A DNA stretch of 42,746 nucleotides from an uncultured Verrucomicrobiota bacterium. Its GTDB lineage: Bacteria; Verrucomicrobiota; Kiritimatiellia; CAJWTS01. The DNA lies in assembly GCA_913047795.1 (NCBI GenBank), contig CAJWTS010000032.1, forward strand, positions 1-42,746, written 5' to 3'. Made by a program: the position numbers and the translations under genes. The number at the start of each line of letters is the position of its first letter. Position 1 is the first letter of the stretch. The notes below the pieces were generated by a model, which searched no databases, was not told the DNA's origin, and worked only from the letters and a program-made list of their open reading frames with translations. Below are positions 1 through 9,051 of this stretch, piece after piece.

Positions 1-725
1 GCATGATCGACCTGATCAACAAGACGCGATCAGACCATATCATCACGATTGAAGACCCAATCGAGTTCGTGCACGTGGACCAGAAGTGCCTGATCACGCA
101 GCGGGAAGTGCATGCGCACACCGAGAGTTTTTCCAAAGCGCTGCGGGCCGCCCTGCGCCAGGACCCCGACATCGTGATGGTAGGCGAAATGCGTGACCTC
201 GAGACCATGGAGACGGCGATAGAGACGGCGGAAACCGGCCACCTCGTCTTCGGAACCCTGCATACGAACACGGCGGCGAGCACGATCGACCGCATCATCG
301 ACTCGTTTCCCGGTGGCCGTCAGAACCAGATACGCTCCATGCTCGCGAACTCGCTCAAGGCCTCCGTCTCGCAGACGCTTTGCAAACGCAAACAAGGCGG
401 CCGCGTCGCCGCGATGGAGGTCATGATCGTCGACCACGGCATCTCCTCGTTGATCCGCGAGGGCAAGATCCATCAAGTCCCATCCGCGATGCAAGTGGGC
501 GGCAGCAAGGGCATGTCGGTCATGTCCGACTCACTCGCCGCGCTCGTGCAGCAGGACATCGTGGATCCCGACGAGGCCTATCTCAAGGCCGTGGACAAGG
601 AGGGGTTCGTCGAGAAATTAAGAAAACTCGATCTGCCTCTCCCTGAAGCGATCATGGGGCCCGAGGACGACGTGTCGGCCGAGGCCGCTGCCGTGAAAAA
701 GAAGAAAGGTATGTTTAGAAAGTAG
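1..725 (+). CDS. pilT: Type IV pilus retraction ATPase PilT-like, 3' part
   Basis: The gene enters from outside the window and is open at its 5' end; the first visible Met (base 3) is internal. The 240 visible residues are the C-terminal half of a PilT/GspE-family hexameric ATPase. They include the Asp-box region (ITIEDPIEF), the Walker B stretch (QDPDIVMVGEMRD), a conserved His-box (GTLHTNTAASTIDRIID) and the PilT-type IREGKIHQ segment. The N-terminal domain and Walker A would lie upstream. PilT powers disassembly of type IV pili at the inner membrane. The tail ends in a Lys-rich segment. The stop codon is shared, on the opposite strand, with the 3' end of tRNA-Lys. A PilU or other paralogue cannot be excluded. 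The family is secure; the exact role is inferred. Confidence 0.9.
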   Translation, partial: MIDLINKTRSDHIITIEDPIEFVHVDQKCLITQREVHAHTESFSKALRAALRQDPDIVMVGEMRDLETMETAIETAETGHLVFGTLHTNTAASTIDRIIDSFPGGRQNQIRSMLANSLKASVSQTLCKRKQGGRVAAMEVMIVDHGISSLIREGKIHQVPSAMQVGGSKGMSVMSDSLAALVQQDIVDPDEAYLKAVDKEGFVEKLRKLDLPLPEAIMGPEDDVSAEAAAVKKKKGMFRK

Positions 726-795
726 AGGCGCAGGGGCTCGAACCCTGGACCCGCGGATTAAGAGTCCGCTGCTCTGCCAACTGAGCTACGCCTCC
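723..795 (-). tRNA. tRNA-Lys(CTT)
   Basis: Read on the minus strand, the sequence folds as a 73-nt tRNA. The acceptor stem GGAGGCG pairs with CGCCTCT (first pair G-U), followed by an A discriminator. The D arm begins GCTCAGTTGG, the anticodon stem-loop has the loop CTCTTAA (anticodon CTT), and the T loop is GTTCGAGCC. CCA is not encoded. The 3' end overlaps the stop codon of the convergent PilT-like gene. Confidence 0.95.
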
Positions 796-995
796 ACCGC
801 TCAGGGTCGAAGAAGGGCAATCTCCTTGCAAGGAAAAAATGTGGTGCTGCCCGAGAGCCATCAATACGCCCGGAGCGCGAACGTCGAGCGACGGCTCTAC
901 CCCTCGGTGCATTCCTAGGCCAATTTAGCCGTGGCGCACATGCCGACAGGCCGATACAGGGTGATTGACAGTCGGGTCGTGAAAGGGCCCGAGTA

Positions 996-1067
996 AGCGA
1001 GAGAAGGGATTCGAACCCTCGACAACCACGTTGGCAACGTGGAGCTCTACCACTGAGCTACTCTCGC
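996..1067 (-). tRNA. tRNA-Gly(GCC)
   Basis: This is a 72-nt cloverleaf on the minus strand. The acceptor stem GCGAGAG pairs with CTCTCGC, the discriminator is T, and the D arm is GCTCAGTGGTAGAGC. The anticodon stem is CCACG/CGTGG with loop TTGCCAA (anticodon GCC), and the T loop is GTTCGAATC. CCA is not encoded. It lies 200 bases upstream of tRNA-Lys in the same direction and has its own promoter-like sequence just upstream. Confidence 0.95.
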
Positions 1068-1081
1068 GTCAGGGAAGATGC

Positions 1082-1109
1082 ACTATAGTCGCCTGCCCCC
1101 TGTTTGCAA
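1082..1109 (-). promoter_or_regulatory. Probable promoter of tRNA-Gly
   Basis: On the minus strand a TTGCAA element (1109-1104) and a TATAGT element (1087-1082) are separated by 16 bases. The expected start is about eight bases before the tRNA-Gly 5' end, the usual geometry for a tRNA promoter. Confidence 0.55.
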
Positions 1110-1129
1110 CGCATAATTGCCTGAACCGC

Positions 1130-1558
1130 TCAGTCGCCACCGCTGTCGACACGCCGGCGAAGCGTTTTTTTCTCAGAATGCTTATGCTTGTCGTCCAGCA
1201 TCTTCTGTTTGGCGCGGCGGCTGCGGCGGCGTTTCTGTCGCCGGATCTTCTCCGCGGCCTGGCGCCGCGCGGTCTTCTCGCCCAGAATTTTCTCGGCCAA
1301 ACGCTCGCAAAGCTCCCGGCGCGCGTGATAGCGGTTCACGGCTCGCGAGCGGGACCCCTGATTCTTGAGCTCGATCCCGCTGGGCCCGTGCTTCAGGTAG
1401 ACGCATGATGCGGTCTTGTTAATCTTCTGCCCGCCCGGCCCGGACCCTGTCACGAATTTTTCAACCAAATCGTCGTCGCCAATACCCAGCTCCGCCATGC
1501 GGCCCTCGAGGGCTTTCCACTTCTCGTTACTGATGTATGGATCGGCCATAATCGTCAC
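1130..1558 (-). CDS. Peptide chain release factor-like protein (GGQ domain, ArfB/YaeJ type)
   Basis: This 142-residue protein has the class-I release factor catalytic core with the signature GSGPGGQKINKTASCV (GGQ at residues 42-44). The GGQ loop triggers hydrolysis of peptidyl-tRNA in the ribosome. It lacks a codon-recognition domain. The C-terminus is very rich in Lys and Arg, resembling the ArfB tail that enters the empty mRNA channel of stalled ribosomes. Rescue of stalled ribosomes is therefore the likely role, inferred from family. A GTG start at 1558 is preferred because GAAGG lies nine bases upstream; an ATG nine bases later (1549) is possible. The gene stands alone between the tRNA-Gly promoter and the ATPase operon promoter. 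Confidence 0.85.
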   Translation of the reverse strand: MTIMADPYISNEKWKALEGRMAELGIGDDDLVEKFVTGSGPGGQKINKTASCVYLKHGPSGIELKNQGSRSRAVNRYHARRELCERLAEKILGEKTARRQAAEKIRRQKRRRSRRAKQKMLDDKHKHSEKKTLRRRVDSGGD

Positions 1559-1661
1559 TCGCGTGGGCCTTCACAGGCGTCCGAATTCCGGTTTCCAGCC
1601 GACATGCGGCGTCCCCCGGCGGCCACGCTCAAAGTTTCCCGATTTTTAACCCCTTTTGGGG

Positions 1662-1688
1662 TTGTGCTAAAGTTCCAAACGCTATACT
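1662..1688 (+). promoter_or_regulatory. Possible promoter of the V-ATPase operon
   Basis: TTGTGC (1662-1667) and TATACT (1683-1688) are 15 bases apart, about 95 bases before the subunit E start. The -10 is good, but the spacing is short and the -35 weak. A small AACCCC/GGGGTT hairpin (1648-1663) abuts the -35. Confidence 0.35.
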
Positions 1689-1783
1689 AATTACCGCTTT
1701 ATTTCCCGCTGATTGGTGCCGCGAGTCTACACGCACGGTGCCGCACAGGCGGGTGAACATCCGACAAAGAAAAGACGACAATC

Positions 1784-2404
1784 ATGGCCGAAAACCTGCA
1801 ACATCTACTGGAACGTATTCAGAAAGACGGCATCGAAAAGGCGCAGGCTGAAGCCGAGGCGATCCTGTCAAGCGCACGACGCGAGGCCGACAGCATCTTA
1901 CGCGAAGCCGAAGCCAAGCGCGACGATATCATTGCGAAAGCAGAATCCGGTGCTGAGGAATTCGCGGAACGCGGAAAAAAAGCTTTGCAACAAGCCGCAC
2001 GCGACATCGTGCTCTCCGTGGGCGACGCGATTGGAGCCACGCTGCAGGGCATCGTTGACCGTGAAATCTCAGACACGATGAATCCCGACGTGCTGAAAAA
2101 ACTCATTGCGAACGTCGTTCAGGCTTACTGTAGCGGCGACACCAGCGTCGACATCAGCGTCAGCGAAGAGGACGAGAAGGCGATCGTAGAATACTTCATG
2201 AAGGAAATGAAGGACGCCATTCACCAGGGCTGTACGATTCGTGGTGACGGACGAATCTCCGCCGGCTTTCAGGCTTCGATGGCAGACGGCCACGTCTCGC
2301 ATGATTTCACCGATGAAGCTGTTGCCGAAGCCATGGCGCGGCTCGTGCGCCCCCACCTGGCCGATGTGGTGCGCCAAGCGATCGCGGACACACAGAAAGG
2401 CTGA
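1784..2404 (+). CDS. ntpE: V-type ATP synthase subunit E
   Basis: First gene of the V/A-type ATPase operon, 206 residues. Residues 1-75 are a heptad-rich, Glu/Arg/Ala-rich helix typical of the peripheral-stalk E subunit. A mixed alpha/beta C-terminal domain follows, which clamps the top of the A3B3 head. The sequence from about residue 120 (SVDISVSEEDEKAIVEYF...) matches the family pattern. It is followed nine bases later by the DUF2764 gene. No partner gene for the other stalk helix (subunit G/H) is visible. The assignment rests on the coiled coil plus operon position. Confidence 0.9.
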   Translation: MAENLQHLLERIQKDGIEKAQAEAEAILSSARREADSILREAEAKRDDIIAKAESGAEEFAERGKKALQQAARDIVLSVGDAIGATLQGIVDREISDTMNPDVLKKLIANVVQAYCSGDTSVDISVSEEDEKAIVEYFMKEMKDAIHQGCTIRGDGRISAGFQASMADGHVSHDFTDEAVAEAMARLVRPHLADVVRQAIADTQKG

Positions 2405-2413
2405 CGACCCGGC

Positions 2414-2947
2414 ATGGGCTACTACTTCCTTGCCGGCAGTTTACCGATGCTCGGATTTGACGAGCCGGTAAAAATCACAACCACCGACTTTCTCTCCGCC
2501 TGCGAATCGCATCTGGCCACCGCAGAATACGCGACGCTTGTCGGCGCCCTTGACGCGGCACCCGCTCAGCATGGCTTTGTCCGCGCATGGCGTGACCGCG
2601 ACTGCCAGATTCGCAACACGCTCGCCGCCGCCCGGTCGCAGCACCGTGGAACCGACGCCCAGCCCTACCTGCGCACGCATGTGGGGTTCGACGTCGCTAC
2701 GCATAACGCCGTCCAGGAGGCGATCGGCCGTCCGCATCCACTCGAGCGCGAACGCGGCATCGATCAACTGCGGTGGGCCACGCTCGATGAACTCGCCGGG
2801 CCGGACATGTTTTCGCTGGAATACCTGATCGCGTACGGTCTCAAGCTCCAAATCCTCGAACGCTGGGCGACGATGGATGATGAAGCCGGCAACGAGCAGG
2901 TTGAGCAGATCGTCGGATCCGAACTGGAAAAACTTTCATTCGCGTAA
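2414..2947 (+). CDS. DUF2764 protein of the V-ATPase operon
   Basis: This 177-residue protein begins MGYYFLAGSLPMLGFDEP, the N-terminal pattern of the DUF2764 family. That family is found between the E and A genes of V-type ATPase operons in Bacteroidota and related phyla. No membrane segment or signal peptide is seen, so it should be cytoplasmic. Its molecular role is not established. A subunit C/d-like function, coupling the rotor to the membrane ring, is a reasonable inference because no recognisable C subunit is present in the operon. It starts nine bases after the subunit E stop. Confidence 0.85.
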   Translation: MGYYFLAGSLPMLGFDEPVKITTTDFLSACESHLATAEYATLVGALDAAPAQHGFVRAWRDRDCQIRNTLAAARSQHRGTDAQPYLRTHVGFDVATHNAVQEAIGRPHPLERERGIDQLRWATLDELAGPDMFSLEYLIAYGLKLQILERWATMDDEAGNEQVEQIVGSELEKLSFA

Positions 2948-2996
2948 TATCAGAAGTCCCGCCGGCCGGATCGGCCGCGGCATGGAGAAGACATAA

Positions 2997-4730
2997 ATGA
3001 GTAAGTCAAATGGAACAATCGTCGGCGTCAACGGGAACATGTTGACGGTCCAATTTTCGGACGCCATAAGCCAGAACGAAGTCGGCTACGCCGTTCTCGA
3101 CGACCGCCGACTGATGTCGGAAGTCGTTCGCATCAAGGGTCAATTCGCGGACATGCAGGTCTTCGAGGACACGGCCGGCCTGCGCATCGGCGGACCCGTC
3201 GAATTTACCGGCGACCTTCTTTCGGTCGAGCTCGGCCCCGGTCTGTTGACGCAGATTTTTGACGGTCTGCAGAACCCGCTGCCGCGACTGGCGGAAGAAT
3301 GCGGATTCTTTCTGCAACGGGGCATGTACATGGATGCCCTGCCCCGTGACACCAAGTGGGCCTTCACACCCGTTGCCGAAGTGGGCGCAACACTGACGGC
3401 CGGGGAGACACTGGGAACGGTCCCCGAGGGAATCTACGAACACCGGATCATGGTTCCGTTTGCCTTGCCGGGCGTTCTCACGGTCGAAGAGATCACGGTC
3501 GCGGGCGAGTTCACGGTCACGGAGACCGTCGCCAAATTGAAGGATGATCGCGGCGAGATCCACGAAGTCGCCATGATGCAGCGCTGGCCGGTCAAGATCC
3601 CGATCACCGCCTACTCCGATCGTTTGCGCCCGGACGAACCGCTGGTGACCAAGATCCGCCTGGTTGACACGTTCTTTCCCGTGGCGCGTGGAGGCACGTA
3701 CTGCATTCCGGGCCCATTCGGCGCCGGGAAAACGGTCCTGCAACAGATCACGAGCCGGCACGCCGAAGTGGACATCGTTGTCATCGCCGCCTGTGGCGAG
3801 CGCGCCGGCGAGGTGGTTGAGACGCTGCGCGAGTTTCCGGAAATCATCGACCCCAAGACCGGCAAGAGCCTGATGGAACGCACGGTGATCATCTGCAATA
3901 CGAGTTCGATGCCCGTCGCCGCGCGCGAAGCGTCGGTCTACACCGCCGTGACGCTCGCCGAGTACTACCGGCAGATGGGCCTCGATGTGCTGCTCCTGGC
4001 CGATTCAACCTCGCGCTGGGCGCAGGCGCTGCGCGAAGCCTCCGGTCGCCTGGAGGAGATTCCGGGTGAAGAAGCCTTTCCCGCCTATCTCGAGTCCGTC
4101 ATCGCCAGCTTCTATGAGCGTGGCGGCGTCGTGACCCTCAAGGACGGATCACGCGGCTCGGTCACGATCGGCGGGAGCGTGAGCCCCGCAGGCGGCAATT
4201 TTGATGAACCGGTCACGCAAGCAACACTGAAAGTGGTCGGCGCGTTCCATGGGTTGTCACGGGCCCGATCCGACGCACGGCGCTACCCGGCCATCGACCC
4301 GCTCGACAGCTGGAGCAAATATCCATCCGTGGTCGACGACGACCTGGTCGAGAACGCGCGACAGATCTTGCGCAACGGCAGCGAGATCGACCAGATGATG
4401 AAGGTTGTCGGCGAAGAAGGAACCACCATTGATGACTTTCTGGTTTATCTCAAGTCCGAGTATATCGACTCGGTTTTTCTGCAACAGGACGCGTTCGACG
4501 CCGTTGATGAGGCGACATCCGCCGATCGTCAGAAGCACGTCTTCCAGGCAATCGCCGACTTGCTGAACCGCCCCATGCAGTTCGAAAACAAGGACGCCGC
4601 CCGGCGGTTCTTTCATCAGTTGACCCAAACGACCAAAGACTGGAATCGCGTACGTATGGACGCACCGGAGTTCGCCGATCTTCAGAAGCAATTAGAAAAC
4701 CAGGTAGCAGAGGTATCGAACCATGCGTAA
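2997..4730 (+). CDS. ntpA: V-type ATP synthase catalytic subunit A
   Basis: This 577-residue catalytic subunit sits in the A3B3 head. It has the N-terminal beta-barrel, the A-specific insert (about 110-195), the P-loop GPFGAGKT at 239-246, and the catalytic-Glu region [10 protein letters not shown] around 267-275. The [21 protein letters not shown] segment, a strong family signature, is intact (given here as two parts: [11 protein letters not shown], then [10 protein letters not shown]). The Ala in GERAGE replaces the Gly of the commoner GERGNE. GGAG ten bases upstream supports the start. The last eight bases overlap the start of subunit B, which suggests coupled translation. Confidence 0.97.
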   Translation: MSKSNGTIVGVNGNMLTVQFSDAISQNEVGYAVLDDRRLMSEVVRIKGQFADMQVFEDTAGLRIGGPVEFTGDLLSVELGPGLLTQIFDGLQNPLPRLAEECGFFLQRGMYMDALPRDTKWAFTPVAEVGATLTAGETLGTVPEGIYEHRIMVPFALPGVLTVEEITVAGEFTVTETVAKLKDDRGEIHEVAMMQRWPVKIPITAYSDRLRPDEPLVTKIRLVDTFFPVARGGTYCIPGPFGAGKTVLQQITSRHAEVDIVVIAACGERAGEVVETLREFPEIIDPKTGKSLMERTVIICNTSSMPVAAREASVYTAVTLAEYYRQMGLDVLLLADSTSRWAQALREASGRLEEIPGEEAFPAYLESVIASFYERGGVVTLKDGSRGSVTIGGSVSPAGGNFDEPVTQATLKVVGAFHGLSRARSDARRYPAIDPLDSWSKYPSVVDDDLVENARQILRNGSEIDQMMKVVGEEGTTIDDFLVYLKSEYIDSVFLQQDAFDAVDEATSADRQKHVFQAIADLLNRPMQFENKDAARRFFHQLTQTTKDWNRVRMDAPEFADLQKQLENQVAEVSNHA

Positions 4731-6060
4731 GGTCTATCAAGAAGTAGAGAACATTGCCGGTAACGTGATCAACATTCGTGCCCGCGATGTCGCCTATAAG
4801 GAACTCGCCGTTGTCGAATCGTCCATGGGCACCTCGCTGGCGCAGGTGATTCGACTTCAGCACGACGAAGTATCGCTGCAGGTGTTCGCCGGCGCGCGCG
4901 GCATTGCCACGGACGCGCGCGTGCGTTTCCTGGGGCATTCCATGCGCACGGCATTCTCGGACAACCTGATGGGCCGTATTTTCAATGGTGGCGGGTTGCC
5001 ACGTGACAATGGACCGGCCCTTACGGACAACCTGATCGAGATTGGCGGCCCGTCGGTGAATCCTTCAAAGCGCATTATTCCGACGAACATGGTGCGCACG
5101 GGTATCCCCATGATCGACGTGTTCAATACGCTGGTCGAATCCCAGAAGCTTCCAATTTTCTCCGTGGCGGGTGAGCCATATAACGAACTGCTGGCGCGCA
5201 TTGCGCTGCAGGCCGAAGCGGACGTTATCATCCTGGGCGGCATGGGGCTCAAGCACGATGACTATCTCTTCTTCCGTGACACGCTCGAAGAAAGTGGCGC
5301 CCTTTCGCGAACCGTCATGTTCGTGCACACGGCGTCGGACCCAATCGTTGAATGCCTGCTGGTTCCCGACAGCGCTCTGGCCGTGGCCGAGCAATTCGCA
5401 CTCGAAGGCAAGCGCGTGCTGGTGCTCTTGACGGACATGACCAATTTCGCCGACGCGATGAAAGAGATCGCGATCACGATGGAACAGATCCCGTCGAATC
5501 GCGGCTACCCGGGCGACCTCTACAGTCAGCTCGCATCGCGTTACGAAAAGGCGGTCGACTTCGATGGCGCAGGCTCGATCACGATCCTGGCGGCGACGAC
5601 GATGCCCGGCGACGACGTGACCCACCCGGTCCCGGACAACACGGGGTATATCACCGAGGGTCAGTTCTACCTGCGTAACGGGCGGATCGAGCCCTTCGGG
5701 TCGCTCAGCCGCCTGAAGCAGATGGTCAACGGCGATACGCGTGACGACCACCGAGCCATCATGAACTCGATGTTGCAGCTCTACGCGGATTACAAGTCCA
5801 CGCTCGAGAAGCAGTCAATGGGCTTCCGCATGAGCGAATGGGACGGCAAACTGCTCGAATACGGGGCGAAATTCGAGAAGGGCATGATGGACCTTTCGGT
5901 GAACATTTCCCTGGAGGAAGCCCTCGACTACGGCTGGCAGATCCTGTCCGAATGCTTCGAGCCGATGGAGACCGGCATCCAGTCCAAGCTGATCGACCAG
6001 TTCTGGCCCAAGGACAACGCCGGTGCGGCGGAAGAGAAGCCCGAACTCGTAGAAGCCTGA
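4723..6060 (+). CDS. ntpB: V-type ATP synthase regulatory subunit B
   Basis: This 445-residue non-catalytic nucleotide-binding subunit alternates with A in the head. It has family hallmarks: [49 protein letters not shown] and [19 protein letters not shown] canonical P-loop is absent, as is normal for B. The ATG lies inside the 3' end of subunit A. The C-terminus carries a short acidic extension ([13 protein letters not shown]). Confidence 0.97.
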   Translation: MRKVYQEVENIAGNVINIRARDVAYKELAVVESSMGTSLAQVIRLQHDEVSLQVFAGARGIATDARVRFLGHSMRTAFSDNLMGRIFNGGGLPRDNGPALTDNLIEIGGPSVNPSKRIIPTNMVRTGIPMIDVFNTLVESQKLPIFSVAGEPYNELLARIALQAEADVIILGGMGLKHDDYLFFRDTLEESGALSRTVMFVHTASDPIVECLLVPDSALAVAEQFALEGKRVLVLLTDMTNFADAMKEIAITMEQIPSNRGYPGDLYSQLASRYEKAVDFDGAGSITILAATTMPGDDVTHPVPDNTGYITEGQFYLRNGRIEPFGSLSRLKQMVNGDTRDDHRAIMNSMLQLYADYKSTLEKQSMGFRMSEWDGKLLEYGAKFEKGMMDLSVNISLEEALDYGWQILSECFEPMETGIQSKLIDQFWPKDNAGAAEEKPELVEA

Positions 6061-6080
6061 CCCTGGATTGACCCCCTGCT

Positions 6081-6692
6081 ATGGCGAAGATCAAACACAC
6101 GAAGAACGAGCTCAAGGCGCAGCGCGAATCGCTCAAGCGTTTCGCGCGCTATCTGCCCATGCTCATTCTCAAGAAGCAGCTACTGCAGGCTGAGATCCAG
6201 GCCATTGAGGCGCGCGTCGAGGAGAAGGTGGAAGAAGAGCGCAAACTGCGCGAGGATCTCGATCGCTGGGTCAGACTGTTCTCCGAATCCAGCGGCGTCG
6301 AGGACATGACCACGGTCCTGGAGATCAAGATCTCCGAAGGCAATATCGCCGGCGTCGCGCTTCCGCTTTACGAAGATGTCATCTTTCAAAGACGCGCGAT
6401 TGATTTGTTTGAAACACCCGCGTGGACGGATGCCGGCGTCGATATGATCGAGCGCATGATACGGGTCCGCATCGCGGTCGAGATCTACCGCGAACAGCTC
6501 CGCCGTGTCGGTGAGGAACTCCGCACGACGACGCAACGCGTCAACCTCTTCGAGAAGGTCAAGATCCCCGAGTGCAAAGAACACATCCGCGTTATTCGCA
6601 TTTTCCTGGGTGACGAGCAGACCGCTGCCGTCGCACGCGGCAAGATTGCGAAATCGCGACTGGATACGTCCGCAACAGCTAACGCCGCCTGA
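6081..6692 (+). CDS. ntpD: V-type ATP synthase subunit D
   Basis: This 203-residue protein forms the central rotor shaft. It begins MAKIKHTKNELKAQRESLKRF, the usual D-subunit N-terminus (given in parts: MAKIKHTKNE, LKAQRESLKRF). It consists of two long helices, the N-terminal one to about residue 75 and the C-terminal one from about 145, enclosing a short alpha/beta region. The length is normal for the family. It lies between B (20-base gap) and I (11-base gap). Subunit F, which normally binds the shaft, is not encoded nearby. Confidence 0.93.
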   Translation: MAKIKHTKNELKAQRESLKRFARYLPMLILKKQLLQAEIQAIEARVEEKVEEERKLREDLDRWVRLFSESSGVEDMTTVLEIKISEGNIAGVALPLYEDVIFQRRAIDLFETPAWTDAGVDMIERMIRVRIAVEIYREQLRRVGEELRTTTQRVNLFEKVKIPECKEHIRVIRIFLGDEQTAAVARGKIAKSRLDTSATANAA

Positions 6693-6703
6693 GCGAGTAG
6701 ACC

Positions 6704-8464
6704 ATGATCGTAAAAATGAACAAGATCACGTTGCTCTGCATGGAGCAGGATCGCGGATCCAGCCTCGAGGCCTTGCGCGAACTCGGCGTGTTGCATATCC
6801 GTCCCATCGTCGCACCGGCCGGAGCCGAACTGGACGAAGCGCGTGAACAGCTCGCCGGTGTACAGCACGTCGCCGACGTGCTGGCTGCAGCGGATGCACC
6901 TGCGGGCGACGCGGTAAACATTTCCGAACAGGATCTCGAGACCATTAGCGCCCTGATCGTCGAACGCCAGGAAGTCGAAGACGCCCGCTCTGCGACTGAG
7001 CAGGAGATGCGACGCATTGCTCCGTTCGGCGAATTTGAACCCGGGCTGATCGAATCGCTTGCTAACGCCGGTGTGCGGGTCAAGCTCTACCGAATGAACA
7101 TCAAACAGGATCTTGAGATTCCCGACGGGATCGCCTGTGTGGAGATCGGCGCAGACGAGACCGACCGCTATCTTGCCCTTATCGGGGATGGCGACGTGTC
7201 CTGCGACGGACAGGAAATGCCGCCGCCGGAACAATCGTTTGCGAATATGACGGCCGCCCGCGCGCGCCAGAACGATCGCCTGAGCGCGATCGCAATCGAA
7301 CTCGCAACATACAGTCGCGGCATGCAGGCCATCACGGGGCACGTCGGCAGCATGGATGATAAGGTGCGCTTCATCGAGGCGCGTGAGGGCATGGGCGCTG
7401 CGGAGTCAATCGCCTATCTCGAAGGGTTCTGCCCGGTTGAGCGGACGAACGACATCGAAACCGCTGCTGCAACACACGGATGGGGCCTCGTCGTCGCGGA
7501 ACCGGCCGCCGATGACAGTCCGCCCAGCCTGCTCAAGAATCCCAAATGGGTGCGTCCGATCAAGGCCGTGCTCGACGTGATCAAGATTCTACCGGGTTAC
7601 AAAGAGCAGGATATCAGCATGATCTTCCTGATGTTCTTCAGTCTCTTCTTCGCCATGTTGATCGGCGACGCCGGATACGGCCTGCTGGTGCTGGCGGGAA
7701 CCCTCTTCGCGCGGGCAAAGATGAAGCGGGCCCCGGCCTACCCCTTCACGATGCTTACGATTCTCAGTATCGGAACCGTGATCTGGGGAACCCTGACCGG
7801 CAACTACTTCGGCATTCCAATGGAGCACGCGCCCCTGCGTGGCCTGCAGATCGGCTGGCTGAGCGAACAGAAGAACGTGATGGGGCTCTGTTTCCTGATC
7901 GGAGCGATCCACATGACCATCGCGCACACCTGGCGGTTCATGGTTTTCCAGCCCGGCAAGCGCTGCCTCGAACAGCTCGGCTGGATTGGCGTGGTCTGGT
8001 CCATGTTCTTCATCGCCCGCAAGTTAGTGACCGAGGTGCCCTGGCCCACCATCACGATGGGCCTACTGGGTGTGAGTATTGCGCTGATCGTGCTTTTCAA
8101 GGAGAAGGACCCTGACATGAAGATTGAGGCCATCAACCTGGCCATGCTTCCGCTCGATCTCGTCGGATCACTGGTCGACGTCATTTCGTATATTCGCCTC
8201 TTCGCGGTCGGCATGGCTTCGTTAGCCGTGGCCCAAAGCTTCAACGAGATGGCAATGAACTTCGGTTTCGGCAATGTCATGACCGGCCTGATCACGGCGC
8301 TGATCCTGATCCTTGGCCACACGCTGAATATCATTCTCTGTGGATTAGCGGTCCTTGTGCACGGTGTCCGACTCAACACCCTGGAATTTTCGATGCACAT
8401 GGGCCTGGAGTGGTCGGGGGTGCGGTATACGCCCTTTGCGCGAACAAATGAACAAGCAACCTAG
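6704..8464 (+). CDS. ntpI: V-type ATP synthase membrane subunit I
   Basis: This 586-residue stator membrane subunit pairs with the K ring to form the ion path. The N-terminal half (to about 290) is cytoplasmic with coiled-coil parts. The C-terminal half has about seven to eight membrane helices starting at SMIFLMFFSLFFAMLIGDAG. The buried Arg needed for ion transfer is present in ISYIRLFAVG (Arg498). The His-rich late helix (GHTLNIILCGLAVLVHGVRL) also matches the family. The length is near the lower end for subunit I. Confidence 0.95.
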   Translation: MIVKMNKITLLCMEQDRGSSLEALRELGVLHIRPIVAPAGAELDEAREQLAGVQHVADVLAAADAPAGDAVNISEQDLETISALIVERQEVEDARSATEQEMRRIAPFGEFEPGLIESLANAGVRVKLYRMNIKQDLEIPDGIACVEIGADETDRYLALIGDGDVSCDGQEMPPPEQSFANMTAARARQNDRLSAIAIELATYSRGMQAITGHVGSMDDKVRFIEAREGMGAAESIAYLEGFCPVERTNDIETAAATHGWGLVVAEPAADDSPPSLLKNPKWVRPIKAVLDVIKILPGYKEQDISMIFLMFFSLFFAMLIGDAGYGLLVLAGTLFARAKMKRAPAYPFTMLTILSIGTVIWGTLTGNYFGIPMEHAPLRGLQIGWLSEQKNVMGLCFLIGAIHMTIAHTWRFMVFQPGKRCLEQLGWIGVVWSMFFIARKLVTEVPWPTITMGLLGVSIALIVLFKEKDPDMKIEAINLAMLPLDLVGSLVDVISYIRLFAVGMASLAVAQSFNEMAMNFGFGNVMTGLITALILILGHTLNIILCGLAVLVHGVRLNTLEFSMHMGLEWSGVRYTPFARTNEQAT

Positions 8465-8494
8465 TAGTAGAAGCAGAACAGGAGAAATAAAGAA

Positions 8495-8950
8495 ATGACA
8501 CCAGAGGAAATCACCTCACTTGGAAAAATGGGCGCTGTCTTCGCGATCAGCATTGCCGCCGTCGGTTCAGCATTGGGCACGGGCGCGGCCGGCGCGGCTG
8601 CGATCGGAGCCTGGAAGAAATGTTACGCCCAGGGAAAGGCCGCGCCTTTTATCCTGATTGCGTTCGTCGGGTTCCCGCTATCCCAGACGATCTACGGCAT
8701 GATCCTGATGTTCGCGATGAACGGTAAAGCCACCGCAGATCCGCCCACGGCCTACCAGGCACTGGTCGGAGGCGGCTTGATCGCCGGTCTCGCCATGGGC
8801 ATGTCGGCCTGGATGCAGGGACGCGCTGCGGCCGGTGCCGCCGATGCGCTCGCCGAAACCGGCGAAGGCATGACGAACTACATCGCGACACTCGGAATCG
8901 TTGAGACCGTCGCCATTTTCGTCATGGTCTTCAGCCTGATCGTACTCTGA
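8495..8950 (+). CDS. ntpK: V-type ATP synthase subunit K (rotor ring proteolipid)
   Basis: This 151-residue, four-helix duplicated proteolipid forms the rotor ring. The C-terminal hairpin carries the ion-binding carboxylate Glu137 (GIVETVAIF). Helix 2 has FPLSQTIYG with Ser63 and Gln64. Helix 3 has MQGRAAAG with Gln108. These match positions that bind Na+ in Enterococcus hirae NtpK (Thr64, Gln65, Gln110, Glu139), so sodium coupling is likely by inference. The first hairpin lacks a carboxylate, as in the 16-kDa family. A strong AGGAGAAA precedes the ATG, fitting the high copy number of this subunit. The operon terminator follows. Confidence 0.95.
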   Translation: MTPEEITSLGKMGAVFAISIAAVGSALGTGAAGAAAIGAWKKCYAQGKAAPFILIAFVGFPLSQTIYGMILMFAMNGKATADPPTAYQALVGGGLIAGLAMGMSAWMQGRAAAGAADALAETGEGMTNYIATLGIVETVAIFVMVFSLIVL

Positions 8951-8972
8951 CGCAAACCCCTTTCTCCTTTGG

Positions 8973-9010
8973 AAAAGCGCGTTGCCAGTCGGCAACGCGC
9001 TTTTCTTTTT
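8973..9010 (+). terminator. Rho-independent terminator of the V-ATPase operon
   Basis: A perfect 14-bp stem (8973-8986 with 8991-9004) encloses the loop AGTC and is followed by CTTTTT. It lies 22 bases after the subunit K stop and before the next gene. Confidence 0.93.
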
Positions 9011-9051
9011 GACACGACCGGTCGATCACTGATTACTGCCGGTGCGGGACC

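Noticed and set aside
1648..1663. AACCCC-TTTT-GGGGTT hairpin as a terminator
   Set aside because: No T-run follows it on either strand, and it lies upstream of the genes on both sides. It may instead be an operator next to the -35 box.
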